Shown here: piece by piece, positions 25,261 through 33,904 of the stretch | Numbering within the stretch: the first letter of the stretch is position 1 | How the letters are laid out: the number at the start of each line of letters is the position of its first letter | Assembly: GCF_000720765.1 (NCBI RefSeq) | Contig: NZ_JODC01000004.1 | Span: 124,001-188,000 of the forward strand | Source: Streptomyces sp. NRRL S-646 | Lineage (GTDB): Bacteria; Actinomycetota; Actinomycetes; Streptomycetales; Streptomycetaceae | Direction: 5' to 3' | DNA length: 64,000 nt | The notes under the pieces: generated by a model | Database searches by the model: none | What the model was told of the DNA's origin: nothing | What the model saw: only the letters and a program-made list of their open reading frames with translations | Position numbers and translations under genes: made by a program

Positions 25261-26175
25261 TCAGTGCGGGCGGTGTTCCCAGCGGCGGTCGGTGCGGGTG
25301 AGTTCCCGGAAACCCGCGGCGAGCAGGAGGTCGACGGCTGCCTTGTCGTCGGCCGGCTCGTAGGCGAAGAGACGGTCCGTGCCGCACAGGCCCAGCCAGT
25401 CGGCGGCCTGGGCGAGCAGCTGTCGCTCCAGGCCCTCGCCGTGGGAGGCCGGATCGATGTGCAGGTTGCCGATGTCGGCGAGGCCTGCCCCGCGTGCGTG
25501 GCGTTCGGGGCGGGTCAGGGCGGTGTCCACCTCGATGAAGCCCGCCACGCGTGTGTCGACGTAGGCAGTGAAACGGGTGCCGCACTCCCCGAGCGAGCGC
25601 TCGAACCTCACGCCCGGACGGGGTTCGCGGGCCGGCAGGTCGGCCACCCGCGCGATCAGGACCACCTCGGTGTCTCCGATGTGGCGGAAGCCCGACCGTT
25701 CGTAGACGGCGCGGATGTGCGGCCAGTTGCGGGGCAGGCCGTAGACGATCGGGGCCGGGACGGCGCCGTCGGCGTAGCGGACGCGTACGTCCCAGCGGGC
25801 GAACTGAGCCAGGCACGCGGCCATCAGCTGGTCCGCGGCTTCCTCGGCGTCGGGCCAGAAGGAAGCCGGCGGCCGGTACACGAACCAGTCGATCTCACCG
25901 GCGTCCCGGTAGTGCTCGCCGACCTCGGCGCCGGAGCGGTAGCGCAGCAGGTGTGCAGCGCCTACGACATGGTGGCGCTGCTCGGCGACGAAGGTGACGC
26001 GCTCGGCGACCCAGGGGTCGGTGATGAACTCGCCGGGCTGTCGCTCCAGGTCGCCGAGGACGGTGTTCACCGAGACCGAGACGCCGGGGACGACGGCGGC
26101 GACGTGTGCGTTGATCAGGTCGGTGAGCTGGTCGCGGTCGTCGCGGCGGAAGGGGCGCACGGTGGGCGCGGGCAT
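25261..26175 (-). CDS. GNAT-family protein, probably two GNAT domains
   Basis: 304 aa from ATG 26175, with GGAGGT well placed. The N-terminal part begins VRPFRRDDRDQLTDLINAHV. It contains a first acetyltransferase-like region including NWPHIRAVYERSGF. The second half (~180-304) includes RVAGFIEVDTALTR, LADIGNLHIDPASHGEGLERQL (acetyl-CoA loop, somewhat degraded: HGEGLE) and AAVDLLLAAGFRELTR. Substrate unknown. Divergent from a VOC gene with 178 bases between them. Confidence 0.8.
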   Translation of the reverse strand: MPAPTVRPFRRDDRDQLTDLINAHVAAVVPGVSVSVNTVLGDLERQPGEFITDPWVAERVTFVAEQRHHVVGAAHLLRYRSGAEVGEHYRDAGEIDWFVYRPPASFWPDAEEAADQLMAACLAQFARWDVRVRYADGAVPAPIVYGLPRNWPHIRAVYERSGFRHIGDTEVVLIARVADLPAREPRPGVRFERSLGECGTRFTAYVDTRVAGFIEVDTALTRPERHARGAGLADIGNLHIDPASHGEGLERQLLAQAADWLGLCGTDRLFAYEPADDKAAVDLLLAAGFRELTRTDRRWEHRPH

Positions 26176-26353
26176 GCGGAACCTCCGGAAGCGGAGAGGT
26201 GGGCTGGAGGCCGCCATGCGGTGCGGTACGTGGGCGAGGGTACGTCGGGGGCGGTGCCGGGCGCGAGGGGTTCGGCCGGATGGCCGGAGGGCGGGGCCGG
26301 GCTTGGCGTGCTGGAGGGGCCACTGTTCGCCCAAGGCTTCGGAAGGACACCCC

Positions 26354-27118
26354 ATGAAGCTCGACAAGCCGGTGACCGGCGGGCCCTGCTGGACCGAGCT
26401 CGGGACCAGCGACCTGGCGGCGGCCAGGCGGTTCTACGCGGAGCTGTTCGGCTGGCGCAGCGAGACGGATCCGCGTCAGGAGGCGGGCGGATACACGGTC
26501 GCGCACCTCGGGGACGCCGCGGTCGCCGCGCTGACCCCGCTGTACCAGGAGTCGCAGCCCGTCGCATGGAACGTGTCGTTCGCGGTGGCGGACGCGGATG
26601 CCGCAGCCGCGCAGGTGACCGCGACCGGCGGGACGGTTCTGCTGGGCCCGATGGACGTGCTCGACGTGGGCCGCTTCGCGGTGGCGCTCGATCCGGCGGG
26701 TGCTGCTTTCCAGTTGTGGCAGGCGCGGGCCTTCCCGGGTGCCGGGCTGTTCAACGCGCCCGGCTCACTGGGGTGGGTGGAGCTGCTGACCCGTGCGCCC
26801 GAACGGGCCGAGAGCTTCTACACGACCGTGTTCGGCTGGAGCATCAGCGCTTCGGAGCACTACACGCAATGGGGCATCCACGGCGCGGACTTCGGCGGCA
26901 TGGTGCGGATGGACGAGAAGTTCCCGCCCGAGGTGCCGCCGCACTGGCTGCCGTATTTCGCGGTGGCCGACGTGGACGCCTGCGCGGCCACGGCGACGGA
27001 GGCCGGCGGCACCGTCCTCATGGAGCCCACCTCGGTGCCGGACGGCCCGCGGATCGCGGTGCTGCGGGATCCGCAGGCGGCGATGTTCGGGGTGTACCGG
27101 GCGGGCGACGAGCACTGA
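26354..27118 (+). CDS. VOC-superfamily protein with two tandem modules
   Basis: 254 aa from ATG 26354 with AAGGA upstream. Module 1 spans ~8-120 (CWTELGTSDLAAARRFYAELFGW) and module 2 ~135-250 (GWVELLTRAPERAESFYTTVFGW). Each has the D/E-rich cupped barrel and ends in DPAGAAFQLWQ or DPQAAMFGVYR. Paired modules of this type are annotated as glyoxalase/bleomycin-resistance-like hydroxylases. The final metal-ligand Glu is replaced (FQLW, FGVY), so a binding role is as likely as catalysis. It abuts the DUF1905 stop. Confidence 0.85.
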   Translation: MKLDKPVTGGPCWTELGTSDLAAARRFYAELFGWRSETDPRQEAGGYTVAHLGDAAVAALTPLYQESQPVAWNVSFAVADADAAAAQVTATGGTVLLGPMDVLDVGRFAVALDPAGAAFQLWQARAFPGAGLFNAPGSLGWVELLTRAPERAESFYTTVFGWSISASEHYTQWGIHGADFGGMVRMDEKFPPEVPPHWLPYFAVADVDACAATATEAGGTVLMEPTSVPDGPRIAVLRDPQAAMFGVYRAGDEH

Positions 27119-27415
27119 TCAGGGGTCCGGCCGGACGGTCATGTCGACGGTGATCTCGTCACCGACGGTGATCTGCCGGGGCCTGCGGACGGCGGCCTTC
27201 AGCGGCAGCAGGTAGCCGCCGTCCTTGGGGAACAGCGAGGTCTCGAAGTCGACCTCGCCGATCCGCGCGGCCACGGGGATCACGCCCCAGCCGTAGCTGG
27301 CCATCGCCGCGACCTCACGGATCTCCGCGGACTCCTCGTCGGGCACGGGCAGGTAGTAGTAGGGCGCCGGGCCGCGCCACTCGATCACCCGGCCGGCGAA
27401 CGTGAATTCCAGCAT
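27119..27415 (-). CDS. DUF1905 domain protein
   Basis: 98 aa from ATG 27415. A compact beta-barrel-type protein: FTFAGRVIEWRGPAPYYYLPVP, SYGWGVIPVAARIG, TSLFPKDGGYLLPLKAAVR, ITVGDEITVDMTV. This is the DUF1905 pattern, often found alone or fused to YdeI/OmpD-associated domains; the biochemical role is unknown. It lies 21 bases downstream of the glycoside hydrolase gene on the same strand and could be co-transcribed. Its stop touches the stop of the convergent VOC gene. Confidence 0.85.
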   Translation of the reverse strand: MLEFTFAGRVIEWRGPAPYYYLPVPDEESAEIREVAAMASYGWGVIPVAARIGEVDFETSLFPKDGGYLLPLKAAVRRPRQITVGDEITVDMTVRPDP

Positions 27416-27436
27416 CAGGCCCCTTTCTCGTGCCCG

Positions 27437-30001
27437 TCACGATAGGGCCCCTCGGGCCAGCGGTGTCACCGTCACCTGGTCGATGACCGGGGCGTACGCC
27501 GAGCGCTGGCCGTATGCGTTCTTGGTGTGGCCGTCGAAGTCGGGGAGTTCGTCGGCGGTGAAGGTGAGCGTGTTGGCGCCCTGGCCGAGGGTGACGGGGA
27601 CGGAGAGGTTCCAGAAGTTGTTGAAGTGGAAGGTGGTGGGGAACAGGACGCGCTGCGGGGCGGCGCCGTTGACGGAGATGTCGGCGTGGCGGCAGACAGG
27701 GTCGGGGTTGTAGTGGGTGGCGGGTGCCTGCTCGCCGTTGGCGTAGCGGATGGTGAGCGCGTGGCGTCCGGCGCGTTCGGCCGTCACCGTCAGGGTGAGC
27801 GCGTTGCCGGGGCCGGCGCCGATGCCGTCGACCGCCTTGCCGCCGATGGCGTACGAGCGTCCCGTCACCCTTGCGGTGCCGGTCAGGATGCCTTCCTCGG
27901 CGGCGGACACGTACGTGGGCAGCAGTGAGCGGGAGGCGGCGACGCACAGCCGGTCCACGATCAGGCGGTCCGAAGTCCCGGTGACCGTGACCTTGTTGAT
28001 GCCGCCGGCCAGGAAGAGCGGGACGGCGGCCCGCTGCACGGGTCCGAGCTCCTCGCCGTTGACCGTGAGCAGGCCCTCGCCGGGGCCCAGCAGGTCGACG
28101 GTGACCGTCGCCTCGCCGTCGTCGGCGGCGTGCACCCAGAAGGTGACGGTGCCGCCCCGGGGGAGGACGGCGGCGCCGGGTCCGGAGGCGCCGAGGTCGG
28201 CGTAGCTGACCCGTGCACCCGCGTCGAGGGTGGCGAACTCGGCTTCGTACAGGGCCTCCTGGTCGTCGCGCAGGACGAGGTCCAGCTTGTCGACGACCGC
28301 GTCCCCCTTGGTCGTGCCGAGGTCGGGGTCCTGCGCGGCGAGGGTGATCCGGTGCGGGCCGGCAGTCAGCTCGACCTCGGTGTCGGTGTGTCCCCACACC
28401 GCCCACTTGTAGCCGAGCGGCAGTCGCAGTTCGCGCGGGTCCTTGCCGTCGATGCGCAGGAAGACGTTGGTGGGGCCGTGCTCGCGCACCAGGTCGGCCA
28501 GGTTGTGGGAATTGGCAAAGACCCGCAGGTCGTACGTCCCGTCCTGCGGGGCCTCGACGTCGAAGGCGAGCACGCCGTCGGAGCCGGTGCGCAGGCCGCC
28601 GATGTGGTGGCCGCCGGAGGTCGCGAACTTGTCGACGTCGGAAGGGGATCCCTCGGGACCGTGCTTGACATAGCCGCCACCCGTGTACGTGGCGTCCTCG
28701 GCCTCGTAGGTCAGCCGCCGCCCCGCCGCGGGCGGCAGCAGCGTGGCGCCGTGACCGCCGGGGGCCAGGATCAGCTGGTAGGCGGACATCTCGTCGAGGT
28801 CGGTCAGGGGCAGTGTCACCCGGCCGTCCGTGACGGGCAGTTCGGCGTCGAGCAGCCGCAGGGGCTGGGCACTCGCGCCGACCTGGCCGCTCCAGGAGAT
28901 CTCCTGGAGGCGTACATGGGCGGCCGTACCGAACACGTCCGGGTCGATGCCTTCGATGACGAGGTCCGCGGCGCCGCCCGCGCCGCCGAACAGGACGCGG
29001 GCCTGCCGCTTGAGCCGGTCGAGAGTGGCGATGCCCTGCAGCGTGTACTGGACGTTGGGGTGCGGTGCGATGACGCGGACGGTGTTGCCGGACAGCTGCC
29101 CGTAGGCGTTGAAGAGCCACCACTGGCCGTTGCCCTTGTTGGCCTCGACCGCCGAGTCGTTGAGATTGCCTGCGATGTTCCAGTACGCCATGTCGGCGTC
29201 GACCTTGGACTCCTCGATCGCGGCGATCCACTGGATCATCTGCCCGGGGACGGACAGATGGTAGTTGTGCGCGTACTCGTTGAGGTTGACGGGCAGCGGG
29301 ACGATTCCCAACTCCCGTTCCAGCTCACGGTACTTGGCGACGTTCCTGCGGACCTCGTCCGGCGAGGACAGCTCGTGCCAGGTGATCACGTCGGGGAGCA
29401 CACCGTGCTCGCGCGCGAACTCCAGAAAGCCGCGCACCTCCGGATAGAGGATGCAGGTGTTCGGGCCGGCGATGCGTGCCTCCGGGTCCAGGCCCTTGAT
29501 GAGGTCGTACGCCTGCTGCCAGGCCGCGAAGTAGGGGCCGGGCTCGGCGTGCCAGGAGACCTGGTCGTAGCTCCACTCCCCCGTGCCGAACATGTTGCCC
29601 TCGGGCTCGTTGAACGGCACGTACACGACATGGGACTTGAGGGCGCCCAGCTTCTGCACCTGGGCGACCTGGCGGCGGATGCTCGCCAGGTAGGCGGTGA
29701 GCCGCTCCTCGCCGGTGGCGCCCGGCCACTCGTAGGGGAAACCGCGGTGGATGTCGGTCAGGTAGACGTAGACGTCCTTGCCGCCCGCCGCGACGAAGGA
29801 CGGCAGGATCTCCAGGGCGTCGGCGCCGGGGTGCTGGATGCCGTCCTGCGCCTTTGTGGTGACCGTGCGGACGTACATGCCCTCGACGACGGCGCGGCTG
29901 GGCACGCCGTCGCCGTACAGGCCGTAGAGCGTGCCGCTCGCGCCGCCGTGGAAGGGGCCGGTCTCCGTGCCCAGGTCGACAGTGAGCGTTTCGGCTGTCA
30001 C
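27437..30001 (-). CDS. Large clan GH-A glycoside hydrolase (GH39-like) with carbohydrate-binding modules
   Basis: 854 aa from GTG 30001 with GAGAGGG upstream. The N-terminal ~420 residues form a (beta/alpha)8 hydrolase with a plausible acid/base Glu in VYVPFNEPEGN and nucleophile Glu in VNLNEYAH. Two or more CBM6/CBM35-like beta-sandwiches follow, seen from TYEAEDATYTGGGYVKHG (~430) and ALYEAEFATLDAGARV (~585), and a third region near the end. No signal peptide is visible, which is odd for a multi-CBM enzyme. Substrate is unknown; beta-xylosidase, glucuronidase or exopolysaccharide activities are possible. Confidence 0.75.
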   Translation of the reverse strand: MTAETLTVDLGTETGPFHGGASGTLYGLYGDGVPSRAVVEGMYVRTVTTKAQDGIQHPGADALEILPSFVAAGGKDVYVYLTDIHRGFPYEWPGATGEERLTAYLASIRRQVAQVQKLGALKSHVVYVPFNEPEGNMFGTGEWSYDQVSWHAEPGPYFAAWQQAYDLIKGLDPEARIAGPNTCILYPEVRGFLEFAREHGVLPDVITWHELSSPDEVRRNVAKYRELERELGIVPLPVNLNEYAHNYHLSVPGQMIQWIAAIEESKVDADMAYWNIAGNLNDSAVEANKGNGQWWLFNAYGQLSGNTVRVIAPHPNVQYTLQGIATLDRLKRQARVLFGGAGGAADLVIEGIDPDVFGTAAHVRLQEISWSGQVGASAQPLRLLDAELPVTDGRVTLPLTDLDEMSAYQLILAPGGHGATLLPPAAGRRLTYEAEDATYTGGGYVKHGPEGSPSDVDKFATSGGHHIGGLRTGSDGVLAFDVEAPQDGTYDLRVFANSHNLADLVREHGPTNVFLRIDGKDPRELRLPLGYKWAVWGHTDTEVELTAGPHRITLAAQDPDLGTTKGDAVVDKLDLVLRDDQEALYEAEFATLDAGARVSYADLGASGPGAAVLPRGGTVTFWVHAADDGEATVTVDLLGPGEGLLTVNGEELGPVQRAAVPLFLAGGINKVTVTGTSDRLIVDRLCVAASRSLLPTYVSAAEEGILTGTARVTGRSYAIGGKAVDGIGAGPGNALTLTVTAERAGRHALTIRYANGEQAPATHYNPDPVCRHADISVNGAAPQRVLFPTTFHFNNFWNLSVPVTLGQGANTLTFTADELPDFDGHTKNAYGQRSAYAPVIDQVTVTPLARGALS

Positions 30002-30101
30002 GGCATCGCCCTCTCGTTCGGCATGTCGTACGCCAGTCGGCGATCCGAACCGGCCTGGTCGAACGTAGGGAGCTGGTGTCGATCACGTCAACGGGCATAC
30101 G

Positions 30102-30122
30102 GCCTCCGAAAGTTCCGGAGGC
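30102..30122 (-). terminator. Hairpin downstream of the marR-like gene
   Basis: GCCTCCG (30102-30108) pairs with CGGAGGC (30116-30122) around a 7-base loop, just after the MarR stop at 30129 in the direction of transcription. Confidence 0.45.
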
Positions 30123-30128
30123 GGCCGT

Positions 30129-30671
30129 TCAGACGCGCAGCGCGCCGAGGCGGCCCTCGAGTCGGCCGAGCAACTCGCCCAGCAGGCCGGCCAGTTCACC
30201 CTGTCCCTGTGGATCGAGGACGGCCAGTACGGAGGTCTCGTAGGCCAGCTGTTCGGGGAGGATGCCGTCGACGAGCTCGCGGCCGGCGTCCGTGAGGCGG
30301 AGGTGGGCGACGCGGCGGTCGCGGGTGTCGCCGCGGCGCTCGACCAGGCCGCGCTCGGTGAGCTGTTTGAGGCGTTTGGTGACGGCGGCACCCGAGGAGA
30401 AGGTCTCGCGGGCGAGTTCGCCGGGGGTCAGTTCGTGGCCGGTGCGGCGCAGGGCGCCGAGCAGGTCGAACTCGGGGCGGCTGAGGCCGGCCCGGCGCAG
30501 CGGGGCGTCCTCGGCCTGCTGGAGGAGGGCGGCGCAGCGGTTGATACGGCCGATGATCTCCATGGGGCCGGTGTCGAGGTCGGGGTGGACGGCCTGCCAC
30601 TGCCGGACGACCGCGGAGACGGTGTCCTCGCCCCTGGTCGCCCCCGCCTGCCGTCCGTTCGCTGCCGTCAT
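30129..30671 (-). CDS. MarR-family transcriptional regulator
   Basis: 180 aa from ATG 30671. Winged-helix MarR core: EFDLLGALRRTGHELTPGELARET, FSSGAAVTKRLKQLTERGLVERR, the wing DTRDRRVAHLRLTDAG and a dimerisation helix at the C-terminus. It lies downstream of the FUSC transporter gene on the same strand and probably represses it in response to an aromatic ligand. The likely operator is the TTTAC/GTAAA palindrome at the FUSC promoter (32457-32468). Confidence 0.9.
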   Translation of the reverse strand: MTAANGRQAGATRGEDTVSAVVRQWQAVHPDLDTGPMEIIGRINRCAALLQQAEDAPLRRAGLSRPEFDLLGALRRTGHELTPGELARETFSSGAAVTKRLKQLTERGLVERRGDTRDRRVAHLRLTDAGRELVDGILPEQLAYETSVLAVLDPQGQGELAGLLGELLGRLEGRLGALRV

Positions 30672-30720
30672 GGCCGTACGCCCTCCGCTCTCGCGCTCCG
30701 GTGCAGTCCCTGGTCTCTCA

Positions 30721-30822
30721 GAGCCTGTGGCTGACCCCCGGCCGGGCGCCCGCCGCCTGGCACGCACGCTCGCACGCACCGGACGACGTGCGCTGATCCG
30801 GCCGGGGTTCAGCCACAGGCTC
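30721..30822. repeat. 25-base inverted repeat between the MarR and FUSC genes
   Basis: Arms at 30721-30745 and 30798-30822 are inverted copies matching at 24 of 25 positions (GAGCCTGTGGCTGA...CCGGCCGG), with a 52-base spacer. The right arm contains the last codons and stop of the FUSC gene. In the FUSC-MarR mRNA it can form a long hairpin between the two genes. Confidence 0.8.
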
Positions 30823-32434
30823 TTGCCGTCGCCGCGAGCGTACGGTGTCCGGCCTGCTCGGCGCGCACGACCCGCTCCTGGGGCAGGGCGCGCTGCCACC
30901 ACTCGCCGGACGCGGCGTCGACCGTGGCGCGCAGGTCGGCCAGGGAGGCGGCGAGGGAGCGGCGGGCGGCCTCCAGATCGGCGGGTGCGGGGGCGGGCTC
31001 GGCCAGCAGGCGGGCGGCGTGCTCGCGGGCACGCTCGGCGGCGGACAGCGCGTGCTCGACACGGCTGCCTGCGCGGCGGTTGGTGACGGCGACGGCGGCG
31101 AGGAAGCCGACCAGGGCGCCGACGAGGGTGTCCACGACCCGCTCGGTGATCAGCTGCCCCGGCTCCTGGAATCGGGTGAACTCGGTGATGAGCAGGGCCA
31201 TCGGGGTCACGCAGACGCTGCCGAGCCAGTAGTTGCGGCCCATCAGGGCCTCGGCGCCGAAGTTGAAGGCGAGGCAGCACAGCACGAGGGCCGCCGGGCC
31301 GAGGTGGGCGAGCGGGACGACGGCGGCGAAGAGCAGGACACCGACGAGGTTGCCGACGACGCGCTGGACACCCCGGCTCCAGGTCAGGGCGAGGTTGGCC
31401 TGGTAGAGGGAGGCGGCGGTGACCAGCGCCCAGTAGGGGCGGCCGATGCCGAGGGCGAGGGAGGCGTAGCCGGCGAGGGCACAGCCCAGGGCGGTGCGTA
31501 CGGCGATGGGGGCGAGCGGGCAGAGTCGCCGCCACGACGGGCGGGGCGAAGCGGCGAGTTCGGCGTCCACGCCGAGGAGTTCGGCGGTGGCTGCCGGGTC
31601 GTGGACCTCCGGGACAGGTCCGGTCCCGGTCAGCTCGCGGGCCCAGGTGCGCAGCTGCTCGGGGTCGGTGTCCGCGGGGACGGCGAGGGCGACTTCGGCG
31701 CGGACGACAAGGCGTTCGAGGGCACGTCGGGTGCGGGTGTCGCCGGTGGCCAGAAGCGGCTGCCAGGCGGCCTGGACGGCGGCGGCCGCCGCGGCACGGG
31801 CCCGGGCGTGGCCGTCGCCGGTCCCGTGGGTGACGGCGTATGCGGCCGCGGCCCTCAGGGCGGCCGCCGTGGCCCGGCGCTCCGGTCCGTGCGGGCGCAG
31901 CAGCGCGGGGGCCATGCCGACCACCCAGGCCCAGCCGCCCGCGGCGAGCGCCAGCGCGAGGTGGGCGGGGACCTCGCCGAGGGTCTGCGGGGCGAAGAGG
32001 GACGCGGAGGTGATGAAGGTCAGGACGACGTTGCCGGGCGGGCCGATGCGGGTCGCGTCGCACAGCGCCTTCTGCAGGGCGGCCAGCAGCGCGCCGATCG
32101 TGACCAGCAGGACGGCACTGCCGGTGAGCGAGGCAGCGACCAGGGAGACGGCGAGACCGCCGACCATGCCGAGGACCACCCAGGCCAGGGCTCGGGCCCG
32201 GGCGGCGTAGGGGCGGTTGTGGGCATACAGCGCGCACAGCGACCCGGCCATCGTGTACATCGCCAGGTCGAGCCTGCCGAGCGCCAGCAGCGTCAGATTG
32301 GGCGGGGCGACCGAGGCGACCACGCTCAGCGCGGGCTTGAACCAGATGTCCGCGGGGCGGCCCACACGCAGCACGCCCGCCAGCGGGAGACGGCGGACAC
32401 GTGGCATGGCGGAGGTGGGGGTCGCACGGTTCAT
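30809..32434 (-). CDS. FUSC-family membrane transporter (aromatic acid exporter-like)
   Basis: 541 aa from ATG 32434. Two blocks of several hydrophobic helices, at ~35-170 and ~325-450, separated by a soluble region, the layout of FUSC/YccS/AaeB proteins. Examples are TMAGSLCALYAHNRPYAARA, GNVVLTFITSASLFAP, and in the second half GIGRPYWALVTAASLYQANLA with VQRVVGNLVGVLL, the fusaric-acid-resistance signature region. Likely exports aromatic acids. It is regulated by the MarR protein encoded downstream. No ribosome site; a TAAACT -10 (complement of 32443-32448) 8 bases before the ATG suggests a leaderless mRNA. Confidence 0.88.
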   Translation of the reverse strand: MNRATPTSAMPRVRRLPLAGVLRVGRPADIWFKPALSVVASVAPPNLTLLALGRLDLAMYTMAGSLCALYAHNRPYAARARALAWVVLGMVGGLAVSLVAASLTGSAVLLVTIGALLAALQKALCDATRIGPPGNVVLTFITSASLFAPQTLGEVPAHLALALAAGGWAWVVGMAPALLRPHGPERRATAAALRAAAAYAVTHGTGDGHARARAAAAAAVQAAWQPLLATGDTRTRRALERLVVRAEVALAVPADTDPEQLRTWARELTGTGPVPEVHDPAATAELLGVDAELAASPRPSWRRLCPLAPIAVRTALGCALAGYASLALGIGRPYWALVTAASLYQANLALTWSRGVQRVVGNLVGVLLFAAVVPLAHLGPAALVLCCLAFNFGAEALMGRNYWLGSVCVTPMALLITEFTRFQEPGQLITERVVDTLVGALVGFLAAVAVTNRRAGSRVEHALSAAERAREHAARLLAEPAPAPADLEAARRSLAASLADLRATVDAASGEWWQRALPQERVVRAEQAGHRTLAATARACG

Positions 32435-32456
32435 GGGGCATGAGTTTAGCAGGTGT

Positions 32457-32468
32457 TTTACCAGTAAA
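32457..32468. promoter_or_regulatory. Candidate MarR operator
   Basis: TTTACCAGTAAA, perfect 5-base arms about CA, within a broader imperfect repeat starting TTTAGCAGGTG at 32445. It overlaps the -10/-35 spacer of the FUSC promoter. AT-rich in an otherwise very GC-rich setting. Confidence 0.5.
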
Positions 32469-32599
32469 GGATTATCCGTGGCACTCGCTCACCTGCTGTG
32501 CTCCCACGAATGCTCCCCGTGTACATCCTTGCGCTTGCGTGCGCGCCGCGTGCTGCGGGCAACCACCGACTGTCGACACCGTCGAGCAGGGAGGTGCGC

Positions 32600-33148
32600 G
32601 TGCACGGACCGGCTTCGCCCGGCTGGCTGCTGGTCGCGCTGTGCGCGGCGACCGGGGCCTACTGCCTGCTGCGGATGCGCAGCGCGGTCGAGGAGCAGCG
32701 CCGGGCCGCGGGCGGCGAGGCGCTCATGGGCTTCGGCATGGCCGCCATGGCCGTGCCGGCAGCGGCATTCAGCCCGCCGACATGGGCCTGGCCCGGCTAC
32801 GCGGCCGTCTTCGGCGCCGCCGCGCTGCGCGCCCTGTGGGCGGCGCGGACGAACGCGCACCATCTGCACCACCTGGTGGGCGCCTCGGCCATGGTCTACA
32901 TGGCGGTCGTGATGGCGGCCACCCCGGGCCACCATGCCGGGCACGGGGGTTCGGGCGGGGTCCCGCTGGTGACAGGGGTGCTGCTGCTCTACTTCACGGG
33001 ATTCGTGCTGCTGGCAGGCGTCCGACTGATGCCCGTCGGGGCCACGGCCGGCGGCGGGTCGGTGGGCTGGGGCGACCGTCCGGAACTGGCGCGGGCGTGC
33101 CGGCTGTCGATGGGGATCGCGATGGTGGCGATGCTGATCACGCTCTGA
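32600..33148 (+). CDS. DUF5134 family membrane protein
   Basis: 182 aa from GTG 32600 with GGGAGG; an ORF from 32498 is longer but unsupported. About five hydrophobic helices: WLLVALCAATGAYCLLRM, GFGMAAMAVPAAAF, YAAVFGAAALRALW, ASAMVYMAVVMAATP and PLVTGVLLLYFTGFVLL. The HHLHHLVGASAMVYMAVVMA and GHHAGHGG pieces put several His near the membrane, a hallmark of DUF5134, possibly metal-related. Function unknown. Divergent from the FUSC gene. Confidence 0.8.
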   Translation: MHGPASPGWLLVALCAATGAYCLLRMRSAVEEQRRAAGGEALMGFGMAAMAVPAAAFSPPTWAWPGYAAVFGAAALRALWAARTNAHHLHHLVGASAMVYMAVVMAATPGHHAGHGGSGGVPLVTGVLLLYFTGFVLLAGVRLMPVGATAGGGSVGWGDRPELARACRLSMGIAMVAMLITL

Positions 33149-33229
33149 CGCGGGGCACGTACGCCGCCGGGGAGCGTGCATCGACCGGGGCATTGGCCTT
33201 GCACCCCGCCGGTCGGCGAGGATCAATGC

Positions 33230-33904
33230 ATGCACCGCCCGCCCGTCGACTCCCCGCCCCGCCCGCCGGACCACCGCACCGCCACCCGCGCCGCGGTCGC
33301 GCTCACTCTGTGCTCCGCGCTGCTGCTCACCCTGGTCGCCGTCAAGTGGCACCCGATGATCACCGTCGACGGCGACATCGCCCGCACCACCCACCGCTGG
33401 GCCGTCGACGAATCCGGCCTCACCCACGCCTTCCGCATCCTGACGGACTGGGTCTGGGACCCCTTGACGATGCGCCTGGTGTGCGCGGCCGCCGTGGTGT
33501 GGCTGGTGTGGCGGCGCTCGGCATGGTGGACGGCACTGTGGCTGGCGGCCACCTGCGCCCTGGCCGGCCTGCTGCAACAGACCCTCAAGGCCGCGGTCGA
33601 CCGCCCGCGCCCCGTCTGGCCCGACCCCGTCGACTCGGCGAGTTACGCGGCCTTCCCCTCGGGTCACGCGATGACCGCAACAGTCGTCTGCGGCCTGCTG
33701 CTGTGGCTCCTGCACCGCTACGGCCCCGGCCGCGCCGTGTGGCGTACGGCGCTGGCCGTGGGGGTGGTCTCCGTGCTCGGGGTGGGCCTCACGCGTGTAT
33801 GGCTGGGCGTGCACTGGCCCTCCGACGTGGTGGGCGGCTGGCTCCTGGGGGCGATGCTGGTGGCGCTGGCCGTGGTGGTCCACCAACGTAAGATCCACTC
33901 ATGA
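33230..33904 (+). CDS. PAP2-family phosphatase
   Basis: 224 aa from ATG 33230. PAP2 phosphatase motifs: KAAVDRPRP (motif 1), YAAFPSGHAM (motif 2, PSGH), and RVWLGVHWPSDVVGG (motif 3, catalytic His and Asp). About five to six hydrophobic helices surround them. It dephosphorylates lipid phosphates such as phosphatidate or undecaprenyl pyrophosphate at the outer face of the membrane. The stop overlaps the start of the HAD gene (ATGA), so the two are translationally coupled. Confidence 0.92.
   Translation: MHRPPVDSPPRPPDHRTATRAAVALTLCSALLLTLVAVKWHPMITVDGDIARTTHRWAVDESGLTHAFRILTDWVWDPLTMRLVCAAAVVWLVWRRSAWWTALWLAATCALAGLLQQTLKAAVDRPRPVWPDPVDSASYAAFPSGHAMTATVVCGLLLWLLHRYGPGRAVWRTALAVGVVSVLGVGLTRVWLGVHWPSDVVGGWLLGAMLVALAVVVHQRKIHS

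Noticed and set aside
22798..27153. Very long open frame on the plus strand over ramB and beyond (1451 codons)
   Set aside because: Arg/Gly/Ala-rich translation with no motifs; it is a shadow of ramB, ramR and downstream genes caused by GC bias at codon positions.
30672..32441. Single long protein joining FUSC region and MarR
   Set aside because: The portion before MarR is an out-of-frame reading of the FUSC gene; MarR has its own start at 30671.
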